Assembly: GCA_026168455.1 (NCBI GenBank)
Contig: CM047425.1
Location: forward strand, 42,304,711 to 42,368,710
Length of the DNA: 64,000 bases
Reading direction: 5' to 3'
Source of the DNA: Theocolax elegans
Taxonomy: Eukaryota; Arthropoda; Insecta; Hymenoptera; Cerocephalidae
Of the stretch, positions 44,064-51,981 are shown piece by piece. The position numbers and the translations under genes were made by a program. The number at the start of each line of letters is the position of its first letter. Positions within the stretch are counted from its first letter, which is position 1. Below the pieces are notes generated by a model. The model did not search any database and was not told the origin of the DNA. It saw only the letters and a list, made by a program, of their open reading frames with translations.

Positions 44064-45390
44064 CATTTATACGTAAGATTCTATGTAAAATAGTTGCTTA
44101 TTAATGGTTTATATTATTTAAATAATTGATATTGATTATTTAAACAATGAAATAATAAGTTATAGTATTGAATAATAATTTTGTCAGTTTATTATTAACT
44201 ATTCTTATTATTATTGCTTCAATAACTATAATTATTAAATCATTGTATCATCTATAAATATATACACATATATGTACGTACAATATAGATACAACAAAAC
44301 GTTAATCAATTGAGTAGAACAAAAATGTGTAAAATAAACTTAATAACAATTGTTTAAAAATATTATGCTTGCCTGTAAGTAGTGAATCAATATTTAATTA
44401 TTATAATTCGTTACTATTTATTTAACTATTTTAAAACTTGAGTAAGTATTTAAAATATATTAACTAAACAAATTGGTTATTTATCTACGTAAAATTTAAC
44501 CTTATACATACGCATATATACATGTAATATTTTTCTATGTAACAATAATTAGTTCCTTTTTTTATAAAATATATGTATGTATTCAAATTACATACATAAG
44601 CCATGTATATATATCTATATGCATAATTATTTTATAACTAAACTTAAACTCGATCGATAAACTATAAGTGCAAGCCTAGAATATAAGAAAAATTATTATT
44701 TTTAAGAGCTATAATATTTGTATTTCTTAAATTATAATTCTTATTTATTTGTAAAAATAATGTCAACTAAAAGGAATAAACTATTAGACGCATTGGAAAA
44801 TATATAGTAAATATTTATCTCTATTTATTTAATTAAAATACATTATAGCTACACATAATATTAAATAATTAACTAATTAAACATTGGTTAATTACCATCA
44901 TAACTTTTCTTATATTATATTATATGCGAAATTACATACAAACAGATGCTTATTTAATAGTAACAATATATCAAAATCTATTACTTATCCTAATTAAACG
45001 GTATAATAAAATCAAAGTATCATTATATTTAAATTCACTTGCTAGATTCAATTCATTATGCATTGAATTTAATTTACATCGTTTGGAAAAATAAAGCGAA
45101 TGGAAAATTCTAGGCTAAAGTAAACCCAAAAAAAACTCTTCGAGAAAGGAGTCATATTTCCCTTTTTTACGACTTTCAGATGCATCGGTCAACTGTCGCT
45201 CGGGCATCTGCTTTCTTTCAATTGATTTTATTGCTTAAAGATGTGCATGGCACTTTTCTTGGGTTTTTCCCAACGCTTAAACCTTCCGATCGTCTAACTT
45301 TTATTACTAAGAATTACAATCAAGAACTCAAATTTACTTGTTTTAAAATATACTATATTTATTAATAACTAAATGTTACTAGACGTAACA
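42159..45390 (-). repeat. 3' LTR of the retroelement (3,232 bp)
   Basis: Same sequence as 57,659-60,902 apart from microsatellite lengths and a few substitutions. It contains three copies of a ~179-bp unit, a (TA)n run near 42,709, a second near 44,033, and many short hairpins. There is no gene in it: the readings at 42,364-42,558 and 45,180-45,365 are just open frames present in both LTRs. Confidence 0.95.
43001..43510. repeat. Tandem repeat inside 3' LTR, about 179-bp unit, 3 copies
   Basis: The word aaagcacgtgttaaggttaa starts at 43,001, about 43,180 and about 43,359. Each unit continues with cccgtacctctaatt, ggtccagagtaac, gtacccgaaggtcc and agtacccataaggtta. The same array is at about 58,502-59,010 in the other LTR. 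Upstream (42,530-42,850) two further related units have gaactcaaaagttc and ggaccaaattggtcc palindromes. Confidence 0.9.
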
Positions 45391-45471
45391 CCCGACGCCT
45401 TAAACGGTTGCTAGGTATAAAAAAAATATACGTAGCAATCGTTACTATTCTCCATCACAAAATCAATCTAC
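45391..45471 (-). other. env-to-3' LTR spacer with hairpin
   Basis: On the - strand, TTGCTACGTAT, a T-rich loop and ATACCTAGCAA form an imperfect hairpin (about 45,412-45,442), ending 21 bp from the LTR. A long polypurine tract is not obvious; the last bases before the LTR read AAGGCGTCGGG. Confidence 0.45.
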
Positions 45472-47427
45472 TTATAATTGAAAGAAACTCTTCTCGCTGG
45501 TTGTGGCTGAGTCCTTAGGTACTACACTCCTAGTACTTGGTGTAGGATTGATGTCCAAAACGTCTTCCTTTACTTTAGTTAGTAATTCTACGTTAGTAGG
45601 TTTGTTTATGTTTTCTTCTGGTTTTCTGCCTGCGTGGATTAAGCAATAAGCCAGTGAACTCCATACAGCTCCTAATAGATGAATGGACCATCCATAGACT
45701 TGGTGAAGTAGGTACCCATTGATTACCATACTAATAATCATTTTTATTCCATGAATTATCACTAGAATTGCTATTACTCCTGCGCTGGCTGTACCAAAGG
45801 TGATAAATTTTCCCCATAGTCTTCCCCATGCTGATTCCACAATCTTTTCCATAGCTTCATCGTTGAGTAGTTTACTAATGGTTCCTTCTTGATCAGAAAT
45901 AGGATGTCCTTGCATTTCTCTCGCTACGTCATTTAATAACGCGGATTTTTCAACAGGAAACATAATATGATCTCTTAATTGATTAAGATCACTCTCAGTA
46001 TAAATACCGCTTGTAGCTAATGAGGATGGGTTGATATACTTCCATGTAGATTTCGTCAATGGTTTAATGATGATGGGGCTGTGAGCTTCAGTAACAGCTG
46101 GCAGAATTTTATACCATTCACTACCAACTTGATAATATGAAGGTAACAATTTATTGCAAGATACTCTCGTTCCTTTTGCCTTGAGAACATGCGTTCTTGG
46201 TGTTAGAAATCTTGTGGTATTTTTATAAGAAACTTGTAACTCAGCATAACAAACTGTATCTTCTTTTATCTTAACCTCAACAGGAACACATTTAATAACA
46301 TGGACAACTTCTCCCGCAGTAACTGCCATATATCCTGGTCCCTTCATTAAATTATAAGCAAATTGATCAGGTGCTTGAGTGGCGATAGCTAAGGAATTTT
46401 TAAGAGTTTGACGTTCTAAGTCACATTTTTGCATTAATACATCACGATAAAGTTGCTTAATTTGAGTTCTTAAATGTTTTTCAACGTATACAAACTTTGA
46501 ATTAACATACGCAAAAATATCTAAATTAGTAACGCTTTTAGTAGTACGACTAGCAAAAGACTCACCCTTAATAGTTTCAAAAATTACTAACTTAGGATGT
46601 TCAGTACGCATAATAGTATAACCGCATACAGATTCTTCCTTACTAATAGATAATGCGAAAGTAATATCTTGAGTAGATATGGAATATACCGTAGGTTCTC
46701 TTTCCGGTGAAAGATCAACAATTTTATTTGCGTATCCTTCATACAGAATACTAAATCGTGAAAATTTGCAGGAATCAACTGGAATTGGATTCCAAAAAGA
46801 ATAACCATCTTCCATATCTAAACAAGAACCTTCAGATAAATGACACGAAGTACCGGATTGTAAATATATCTTATTATTATTATTATCAACGCGCGCAACG
46901 TGAGTCTTGAGTGTAACCTTGACAATACCTTGAACGACGACTGATGGCCAGGATCCATAGGGATCTGCGTAAGATGCTCCACTGCAGGAACCATCTTTAT
47001 CTACAGTTCCAGCAAAAACCATAGGATAACTTGACGTTCTGTTTATTCTTAAGCCACTAATGATGCCGTTATAACCAATTTTTAAGATTCCGGTAGCATG
47101 TGCTTCTTGACATCTCTCACGACTTATGTCAAGGATGAATTCAGCTTGGCTATTAACTACTTCTGAATTATAAGATTGCCATCCACAATAATAAGCAGTT
47201 CTGCGAATCTCCACTTTGCATTGTATTACGGAATTATCTAGGAATTCATTAATTTGAAGTAACTGTAGGTGTTTTTTAGTTACGTTCAAATTATCACTTG
47301 GAATATCGCACGGTCCTACATCTAATAATGATAAGGTCGTAATATTTAACGACCTAGCTCCACAATCAAATCCTATTAACGCGTTGACCAAAGGTAGTAG
47401 AAATAAACATATTATAGGAGAATTCAT
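45472..47427 (-). CDS. env: Envelope glycoprotein, chuvirus-like
   Basis: This is a 651-residue open frame. The N-terminus is a hydrophobic signal-like segment followed by LIGFDCGARSLNITTLSLLD. Many Cys and several N-x-S/T sites follow, and a strong hydrophobic span at about residues 545-600 (TASAGVIAILVIIHGIK and onward) precedes a polar tail. The FDCGA-x-x-LN-(I/V)-TT-x-SLL-(D/E)-V opening and the following Cys pattern resemble chuvirus (Mononegavirales relatives) glycoproteins, which have been captured by insect LTR elements. It differs from baculovirus-F-like env of classical errantiviruses. It would mediate membrane entry of particles. No internal stop is seen. Family identity is from motif memory and needs a profile search. 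Confidence 0.75.
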   Translation of the reverse strand: MNSPIICLFLLPLVNALIGFDCGARSLNITTLSLLDVGPCDIPSDNLNVTKKHLQLLQINEFLDNSVIQCKVEIRRTAYYCGWQSYNSEVVNSQAEFILDISRERCQEAHATGILKIGYNGIISGLRINRTSSYPMVFAGTVDKDGSCSGASYADPYGSWPSVVVQGIVKVTLKTHVARVDNNNNKIYLQSGTSCHLSEGSCLDMEDGYSFWNPIPVDSCKFSRFSILYEGYANKIVDLSPEREPTVYSISTQDITFALSISKEESVCGYTIMRTEHPKLVIFETIKGESFASRTTKSVTNLDIFAYVNSKFVYVEKHLRTQIKQLYRDVLMQKCDLERQTLKNSLAIATQAPDQFAYNLMKGPGYMAVTAGEVVHVIKCVPVEVKIKEDTVCYAELQVSYKNTTRFLTPRTHVLKAKGTRVSCNKLLPSYYQVGSEWYKILPAVTEAHSPIIIKPLTKSTWKYINPSSLATSGIYTESDLNQLRDHIMFPVEKSALLNDVAREMQGHPISDQEGTISKLLNDEAMEKIVESAWGRLWGKFITFGTASAGVIAILVIIHGIKMIISMVINGYLLHQVYGWSIHLLGAVWSSLAYCLIHAGRKPEENINKPTNVELLTKVKEDVLDINPTPSTRSVVPKDSATTSEKSFFQL

Positions 47428-47450
47428 CTGAAATCAGAAGGAAATAAATT
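47428..47450 (-). promoter_or_regulatory. Splice acceptor abutting env start
   Basis: On the - strand, TTTATTTCCTTCTGATTTCAG lies directly before the env ATG: pyrimidine-rich tract and AG at 47,428-47,429. Env in insect Gypsy elements is made from a spliced mRNA, so this is very likely its acceptor. The donor was not identified. Confidence 0.7.
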
Positions 47451-47456
47451 TGTTTT

Positions 47457-49733
47457 TCATTCTGAATCTAAGCGAACCTTTCTTTTCTTAGGTTTCAACT
47501 TCGATTCACGATTAATATAAGAAATTCTTAACCGATTAGCATGTACTATTTTTTGTTTTTTATAAAATTGAATTTTAATATTATTTTTATTGATTATTTC
47601 TAATATTTTATGAGGGCCAGTATAATGATCTCCGAACTTATTAGGTTTTGGTTCTTTTAGTAAGAATACAAAATCTCCTACTTTAAAATTTTTTTCATTT
47701 ATTTTTCGGTCATAATATTCTTTAGATTTATGTTTACTTTGAACTAAATTATCATAAGTTAATTTACGTATCCCATTTAATCTTGTTACTAGTTCCTTGA
47801 TATATCCTTGATAAGTAGGTAATAAATCTGCTTCTCTTAAAGGTTCATTTGATGGTAATCTTGCCAAAAATCCGAATACAACTTCAAATGGTGTATGTCT
47901 CGTACTTTCATGTACACAGGTATTATAATTTAATATTGCTATTTCGACCCATTGATCCCAATTATTATCCTTTTCGGTGTATTGTTTTAAAAATTCACCC
48001 AGAGCATGGTGTGAACGTTCAAGTGCCCCATTAGATTGTGCGTGGAACGATGTCGTTTTAATTTGTTTAATCTTGAATCGTTTCGCAACCCTCTGCATTA
48101 ACGAACTTAAAAAGTTACGCCCTTGGTCTGTTAAAATGACCCGAGGAGCTCCGAAAATACACAAAAATCTTTTAATAAATGCGTCAGCTATAGTTGAAGC
48201 TAATGCATTTGGTAAAGGTACCGCTACACAAAACTTTGATAATTGATCTTGAATAGTTAGTATATATTCATTATTCAAAGTAGTTTTACATAATGGTCCA
48301 ACAATATCTAAGGCCACCTTCGAAAACACAGTTCCAGGTGTATCCGTTATTACCATAGGTTGCTTTGTTTTTAATCTAACTAATTTCTTGAGTTGACATT
48401 CTAAACATTGCTGTATTCGCCTTTGTATATCTCCCTTAAGATTTTCCCAATAATAATACTGTCTTACTCTATTAAATGTTTTAGATACACCTCTATGTCC
48501 ACCGATAGGAGATGTATGAAATTCGTAAAATATACTATCTCTTTTATCTTGAGGAACATATTGTAAAGTTCCTTTACAAACAATTATCTTTATATTATAT
48601 TCTTGAAATATAGATTTAATCATATCTATAATATCGCTCCATGGTAAATTCTCGATATATTTATTTTTAGCAATACTAATTTGACTAATGTTTTTATCTT
48701 TTAATGCTTTGCATAGGTTATTAAGTGCTTTATATATATTTGACTTAATAATTGACTGGGATTCAAATTCATTTCCTCGTATGCTTAATCCAAAATAATA
48801 TTTATTATTTGATTTTTTATATTCGGAAAAACTTCCAATACCAACATTTTGTTTTTCAGGTATTATATTTCTTTTTATCAATTTTTCTGCTCCAATGTCA
48901 CATGGTTTACCATTGGATGTTATAAAGTAAATTATATTGTCATTTCTATATTCTAATAATTCTTTTGTTTCAACAATATTAAATTTTATATCAAATTTTT
49001 CTTCTTTATTCATTTTTTGAGAATCTTCAGAGTCTTCAGTTTCACTATTTTCAGATATACTTTCTTCTTGTCCTTTTATAGGTTTCCTTTTCTTGTAATA
49101 TTCTTCCATAAATGATGTTTCAACATCATTATTAATTGAATTATATTCATGTTGAAGATTTGTAACTTCATTATTTTCATTATTTATAATACTTGCTTCA
49201 ATATCTCCATCACTTAACTCGCTTTCTTCATAATTTATTGTTTTATTATTATATCTCTTTAAAATTGATCTAGATTGATTATTTTGATTATTCTCCTTGT
49301 TAATTATATCTTCTTCTTTTAATAATTCTTCATTTTCTTTTATTTGATCACAAATTTTTGATTCTTCAGTTTTTGATTTATTAAAATTTTTATTTTTAAC
49401 ATTTTTATTCCTTTTGTTTGGTTTGTTAATTACTTGACATTTCTCCCTTTCATCAGTTTGTTTTTCTTTATCTTCTAATTTCTTTTGTCTCCTAGTTACA
49501 ACATTTACATCAAATTTTTCTACTGGGTTTCTAGACAGGGCGTCAGCATTTACATTTAGCTTCCCAGGTTTATATAAAATATTATAATCATATTCAGAAA
49601 GTTTAAATCTCCATTTCTGAACTCTAGTATTTAACTCTGCAGATTGAAACCAAATTAACGGTCTATGATCTGTTATAATTGTAAATTTTCTGCAAAAAAC
49701 ATATGGCCTAAAAGTTTTTACACTGTGTATCAT
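47457..49733 (-). CDS. pol: Pol: RNase H end, macro-like segment, integrase
   Basis: The 758-residue frame starts inside RNase H (FTIITDHRPLIWFQ, NADALSRNP). Residues about 75-245 are acidic and Asn/Lys-rich, and 248-390 resemble a macro domain. The integrase follows: zinc finger H-H-C-C (GGHRGVSKTFNRV ... CLECQLKK, 405-450), core D at VALDIVGPL (~475), D at ILTDQGRNF (~536), E at ALERSHHAL (~572), and a GPY/F-like C-terminal part (YTGPHKIL, ~700). It is the continuation of the RT frame after a one-base frameshift near 49,815. It ends 29 bp before env. Confidence 0.9.
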   Translation of the reverse strand: MIHSVKTFRPYVFCRKFTIITDHRPLIWFQSAELNTRVQKWRFKLSEYDYNILYKPGKLNVNADALSRNPVEKFDVNVVTRRQKKLEDKEKQTDEREKCQVINKPNKRNKNVKNKNFNKSKTEESKICDQIKENEELLKEEDIINKENNQNNQSRSILKRYNNKTINYEESELSDGDIEASIINNENNEVTNLQHEYNSINNDVETSFMEEYYKKRKPIKGQEESISENSETEDSEDSQKMNKEEKFDIKFNIVETKELLEYRNDNIIYFITSNGKPCDIGAEKLIKRNIIPEKQNVGIGSFSEYKKSNNKYYFGLSIRGNEFESQSIIKSNIYKALNNLCKALKDKNISQISIAKNKYIENLPWSDIIDMIKSIFQEYNIKIIVCKGTLQYVPQDKRDSIFYEFHTSPIGGHRGVSKTFNRVRQYYYWENLKGDIQRRIQQCLECQLKKLVRLKTKQPMVITDTPGTVFSKVALDIVGPLCKTTLNNEYILTIQDQLSKFCVAVPLPNALASTIADAFIKRFLCIFGAPRVILTDQGRNFLSSLMQRVAKRFKIKQIKTTSFHAQSNGALERSHHALGEFLKQYTEKDNNWDQWVEIAILNYNTCVHESTRHTPFEVVFGFLARLPSNEPLREADLLPTYQGYIKELVTRLNGIRKLTYDNLVQSKHKSKEYYDRKINEKNFKVGDFVFLLKEPKPNKFGDHYTGPHKILEIINKNNIKIQFYKKQKIVHANRLRISYINRESKLKPKKRKVRLDSE
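48563..48992 (-). other. Macro-like segment between RNase H and integrase
   Basis: Residues about 248-390 of the pol frame read DIGAEKLIKR, QNVGIGSFSEY, KYYFGLSIRG, then KALNNLCKALKDKNISQISI and WSDIIDMIKSIFQE followed by IKIIVCKG. This order matches macro (ADP-ribose-binding) folds: a GAG-like loop with helix, V-x-x-G strand, YYL strand, helix L-x-x-L, IA-x-P-like strand, and final helix W-x-x-(V/I)-x-x-x-(I/L)-x-x-x-F. The Gly-rich loops that bind ADP-ribose look degenerate, so activity is doubtful. Confidence 0.5.
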
Positions 49734-49780
49734 AGCTAAAGCTTCTTTTTCATAAGTATCATATCGAAGTTCAGGGCCTC

Positions 49781-51253
49781 TTAATACTCTTGATGTATAA
49801 GCAATTGGTTTATCTTACCAATCTCTCCTTGAGATAAAATACCTCCTACTGCATAACCAGATGCATCCGTAGTTATTAGAAACGGTTTACTCATATCTGG
49901 AAATTGTAATAAAGGTGCTGTACATAATGCATTTTTTAATGTTTGAAAAGATTGTTCAATTTCTTCATTCCAAACAAAATTTTCTTCTTTTTGCAAAAGC
50001 TTAGTCATTGGTTTAGCTATTTTCGCGAAATCTTTAATAAATCTCCTATAATAACCTGCTAGTCCTAAAAATTGCTTACTATTTTTCCTATTCTTTGGCC
50101 TTGGATATTCTTTAACAGCTTCAATTTTCTTTGGATCTGGGTTTAAACCTTTTTCACTTAAAATATGTCCTAAGTAGGTAACTTCTCTTTTTAATAATTC
50201 ACATTTTTCTGGCTCTAATTTCCAATTGGCTTTTCTAAGTCTGTCCATAACTAAATTAAATAATCTTTCATGTTCTTCTAAAGATTTTGCATATATAACA
50301 ATATCATCCATATACACAAAAACTCCTTTTCCAATTAAACCTGCTAATGTAATTGACATAGCTTTTTGGTATTCAATTCCTGCACAACAAAGTCCAAATG
50401 GCATCCTGATAAACTCGTAATGTCCATTAGGAGTAGAGAATGCGGTCTTATGAGCATCTTTTTCATCTAGCATAATTTGATGAAAACCAGCTACACAATC
50501 AATAACACTATAAAATTTTCCATGTCCGATCTGATCAAATATATCTGTTATATTTGGTAATGGAAAATTTTGAGGAATCGTTTTTTCATTTAATGGACGA
50601 AAATCTAATACTACTCGCCATTTTGGTTTTCCATCTGAACCTGCTTTCTTAGGTACTACCCATAAACTAGTATTATATCCTGAACTAGATGGTCTTATAA
50701 TGCCTTTTTTTAATAAATCCTGCACTTGTCTTTCTACCTCTTCTTTTAAGGCATGTGGTAAACGATATTGTTTTGTATTAACTGGTAGATCATCTGTTGT
50801 TGGTATCTTATGTGTAGTTATATTAGTAGCTGTTAATTCGTCTCCCTCTAAATGAAATCTATCTGCATTTCTTTCAATTAATTTAAGAGCTTGTTCTAAT
50901 TCTTCACCCTTTAAATGATCTAATTTAATTTTTTCTTTTAACAAACAAACACGATTTGTAATTTTACATATTTTAACATTACCATCTATATTTCCCTGAG
51001 ATTTAATAAAATATACCTTTATATTAATTTGTAAATTATCATTATCTACATTTAATAATTCAAATGTCTCTATATCCGATATTTGTTTAGTATATAGATT
51101 AGATAAATTTGTAAATTGAGTCGCATAATCGGATAGAACTATATTATTATTTTTAATTACGTTTTCTTTATTTAAATTATCTTGTGAATTTATAATCTTT
51201 ATATTATATTTATTAATCAGAAACATATTTAAATTAAAGTCTATTATTGCCAT
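49781..51253 (-). CDS. pol: Pol: reverse transcriptase
   Basis: This 490-residue frame has Gypsy-type RT motifs: WRVVLDFRPLNEKTIP (~213-228), motif A SVIDCVAGFHQI (~249-260), RMPFGLCCAG (~283-292), catalytic YMDDIVIYA (~314-322), and the thumb with YLGHILSEKGLNPDPKK. It enters RNase H (PFLITTDASGYAVGGILSQG) and then shifts frame. It copies the genomic RNA into DNA. Its N-terminal part (MAIIDFNLNMF) belongs to the end of the second protease domain, because a frameshift near 51,295 separates it from the upstream frame. There is otherwise no stop. Confidence 0.95.
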   Translation of the reverse strand: MAIIDFNLNMFLINKYNIKIINSQDNLNKENVIKNNNIVLSDYATQFTNLSNLYTKQISDIETFELLNVDNDNLQINIKVYFIKSQGNIDGNVKICKITNRVCLLKEKIKLDHLKGEELEQALKLIERNADRFHLEGDELTATNITTHKIPTTDDLPVNTKQYRLPHALKEEVERQVQDLLKKGIIRPSSSGYNTSLWVVPKKAGSDGKPKWRVVLDFRPLNEKTIPQNFPLPNITDIFDQIGHGKFYSVIDCVAGFHQIMLDEKDAHKTAFSTPNGHYEFIRMPFGLCCAGIEYQKAMSITLAGLIGKGVFVYMDDIVIYAKSLEEHERLFNLVMDRLRKANWKLEPEKCELLKREVTYLGHILSEKGLNPDPKKIEAVKEYPRPKNRKNSKQFLGLAGYYRRFIKDFAKIAKPMTKLLQKEENFVWNEEIEQSFQTLKNALCTAPLLQFPDMSKPFLITTDASGYAVGGILSQGEIGKINQLLIHQEY

Positions 51254-51279
51254 TGATTTTTCGAAAAATTCCGCACCAA

Positions 51280-51909
51280 TTATTCCGTCACTATTATAAT
51301 AGCAAAATTATCAGGTATTACCTGAAACTTTATTTTTTCATCATATATAGTAAATTCTACTAACCCAAGAGTTTTCTCTAGTTGACCACTAATTCCCATT
51401 AAATATACCGATTCATTTGCATTTATTACACAATCTTCTGGTATTAAGCTCTTTTTAATTAAATTACCTTCTGCACCGGTATCTAATAAAAATTGAGTAA
51501 CTGCTCTTGAATTAGGTTTATAAATTTTTATATATGGTAAACAATTTGTATTTGCCAATCGAAGATTTACTACTCTACCAGTTTTAACACGAAAATTTGG
51601 GTTATTATTCTGATTAAAACTTACTTCTTGATTATTAATTATTAAATTTTTATTTTTAAAATCAATTATTGACTTACTATCATAAAAAAATTTTGAGCCT
51701 AATATCCCACTGTAAGGTATCGGAAAATTATTTTCTACTACGTAAAATTTAGTTACATGATTGAATATATTTAAATTTACGGTTCCTAAAGTTTCAATAG
51801 CTATATTAGAAATTCCCGTTAAAATAACATTTTCATTCAAATTTATATTTATATCGTCCGGTAAAAATCCTATTCTAATTACATTTCCCTGAGAACCTGT
51901 ATCTAGCAT
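51280..51909 (-). CDS. pro: Pro: two tandem retropepsin domains
   Basis: The frame is the same as gag and continues beyond gag's UAG. Two successive aspartic-protease domains are seen. The first has MLDTGSQGNVI (residues 1-11), flap-like ILTGIS and SGILGSKFF (~67-75). The second has LLDTGAEGNLIKK (~142-154), flap-like LMGISGQ and, after a frameshift near 51,295, its GIIGAEFF end. Retropepsins are usually single domains that dimerise. The tandem arrangement could give a single-chain protease. In family logic it releases gag and pol products. The second domain is disrupted by the frameshift in this copy. Confidence 0.8.
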   Translation of the reverse strand: MLDTGSQGNVIRIGFLPDDININLNENVILTGISNIAIETLGTVNLNIFNHVTKFYVVENNFPIPYSGILGSKFFYDSKSIIDFKNKNLIINNQEVSFNQNNNPNFRVKTGRVVNLRLANTNCLPYIKIYKPNSRAVTQFLLDTGAEGNLIKKSLIPEDCVINANESVYLMGISGQLEKTLGLVEFTIYDEKIKFQVIPDNFAIIIVTE

Positions 51910-51978
51910 AAGGTCGATTATTTTATTTGTCTTTAAATCCTTTATTGATATATACGGGATAAGTTTACTAGCGGTTAT

Positions 51979-51981
51979 CTA
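51979..51981 (-). other. In-frame UAG between gag and pro
   Basis: Gag and the protease reading are in the same frame, separated only by this TAG (context AAT TAG ATA). Sense codons continue without break for about 24 codons to the first protease Met at 51,909. It may be a readthrough-type gag-pol junction as in gammaretroviruses, or a mutation. No clear downstream pseudoknot was examined. Confidence 0.5.

Noticed and set aside
45180..45365. Open frame starting MHRSTVARASAFFQL present in both LTRs
   Set aside because: Short, present twice only because of LTR identity, with no motif; position in the U3 side does not support a gene.
46587..46808. 73-codon frame overlapping env on the same strand
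   Set aside because: Out-of-frame shadow of the env gene.
49805..49830. Programmed frameshift between RT and RNase H
   Set aside because: The shift falls within the conserved RNase H domain and lacks a recognisable slippery heptamer; a one-base loss is simpler.
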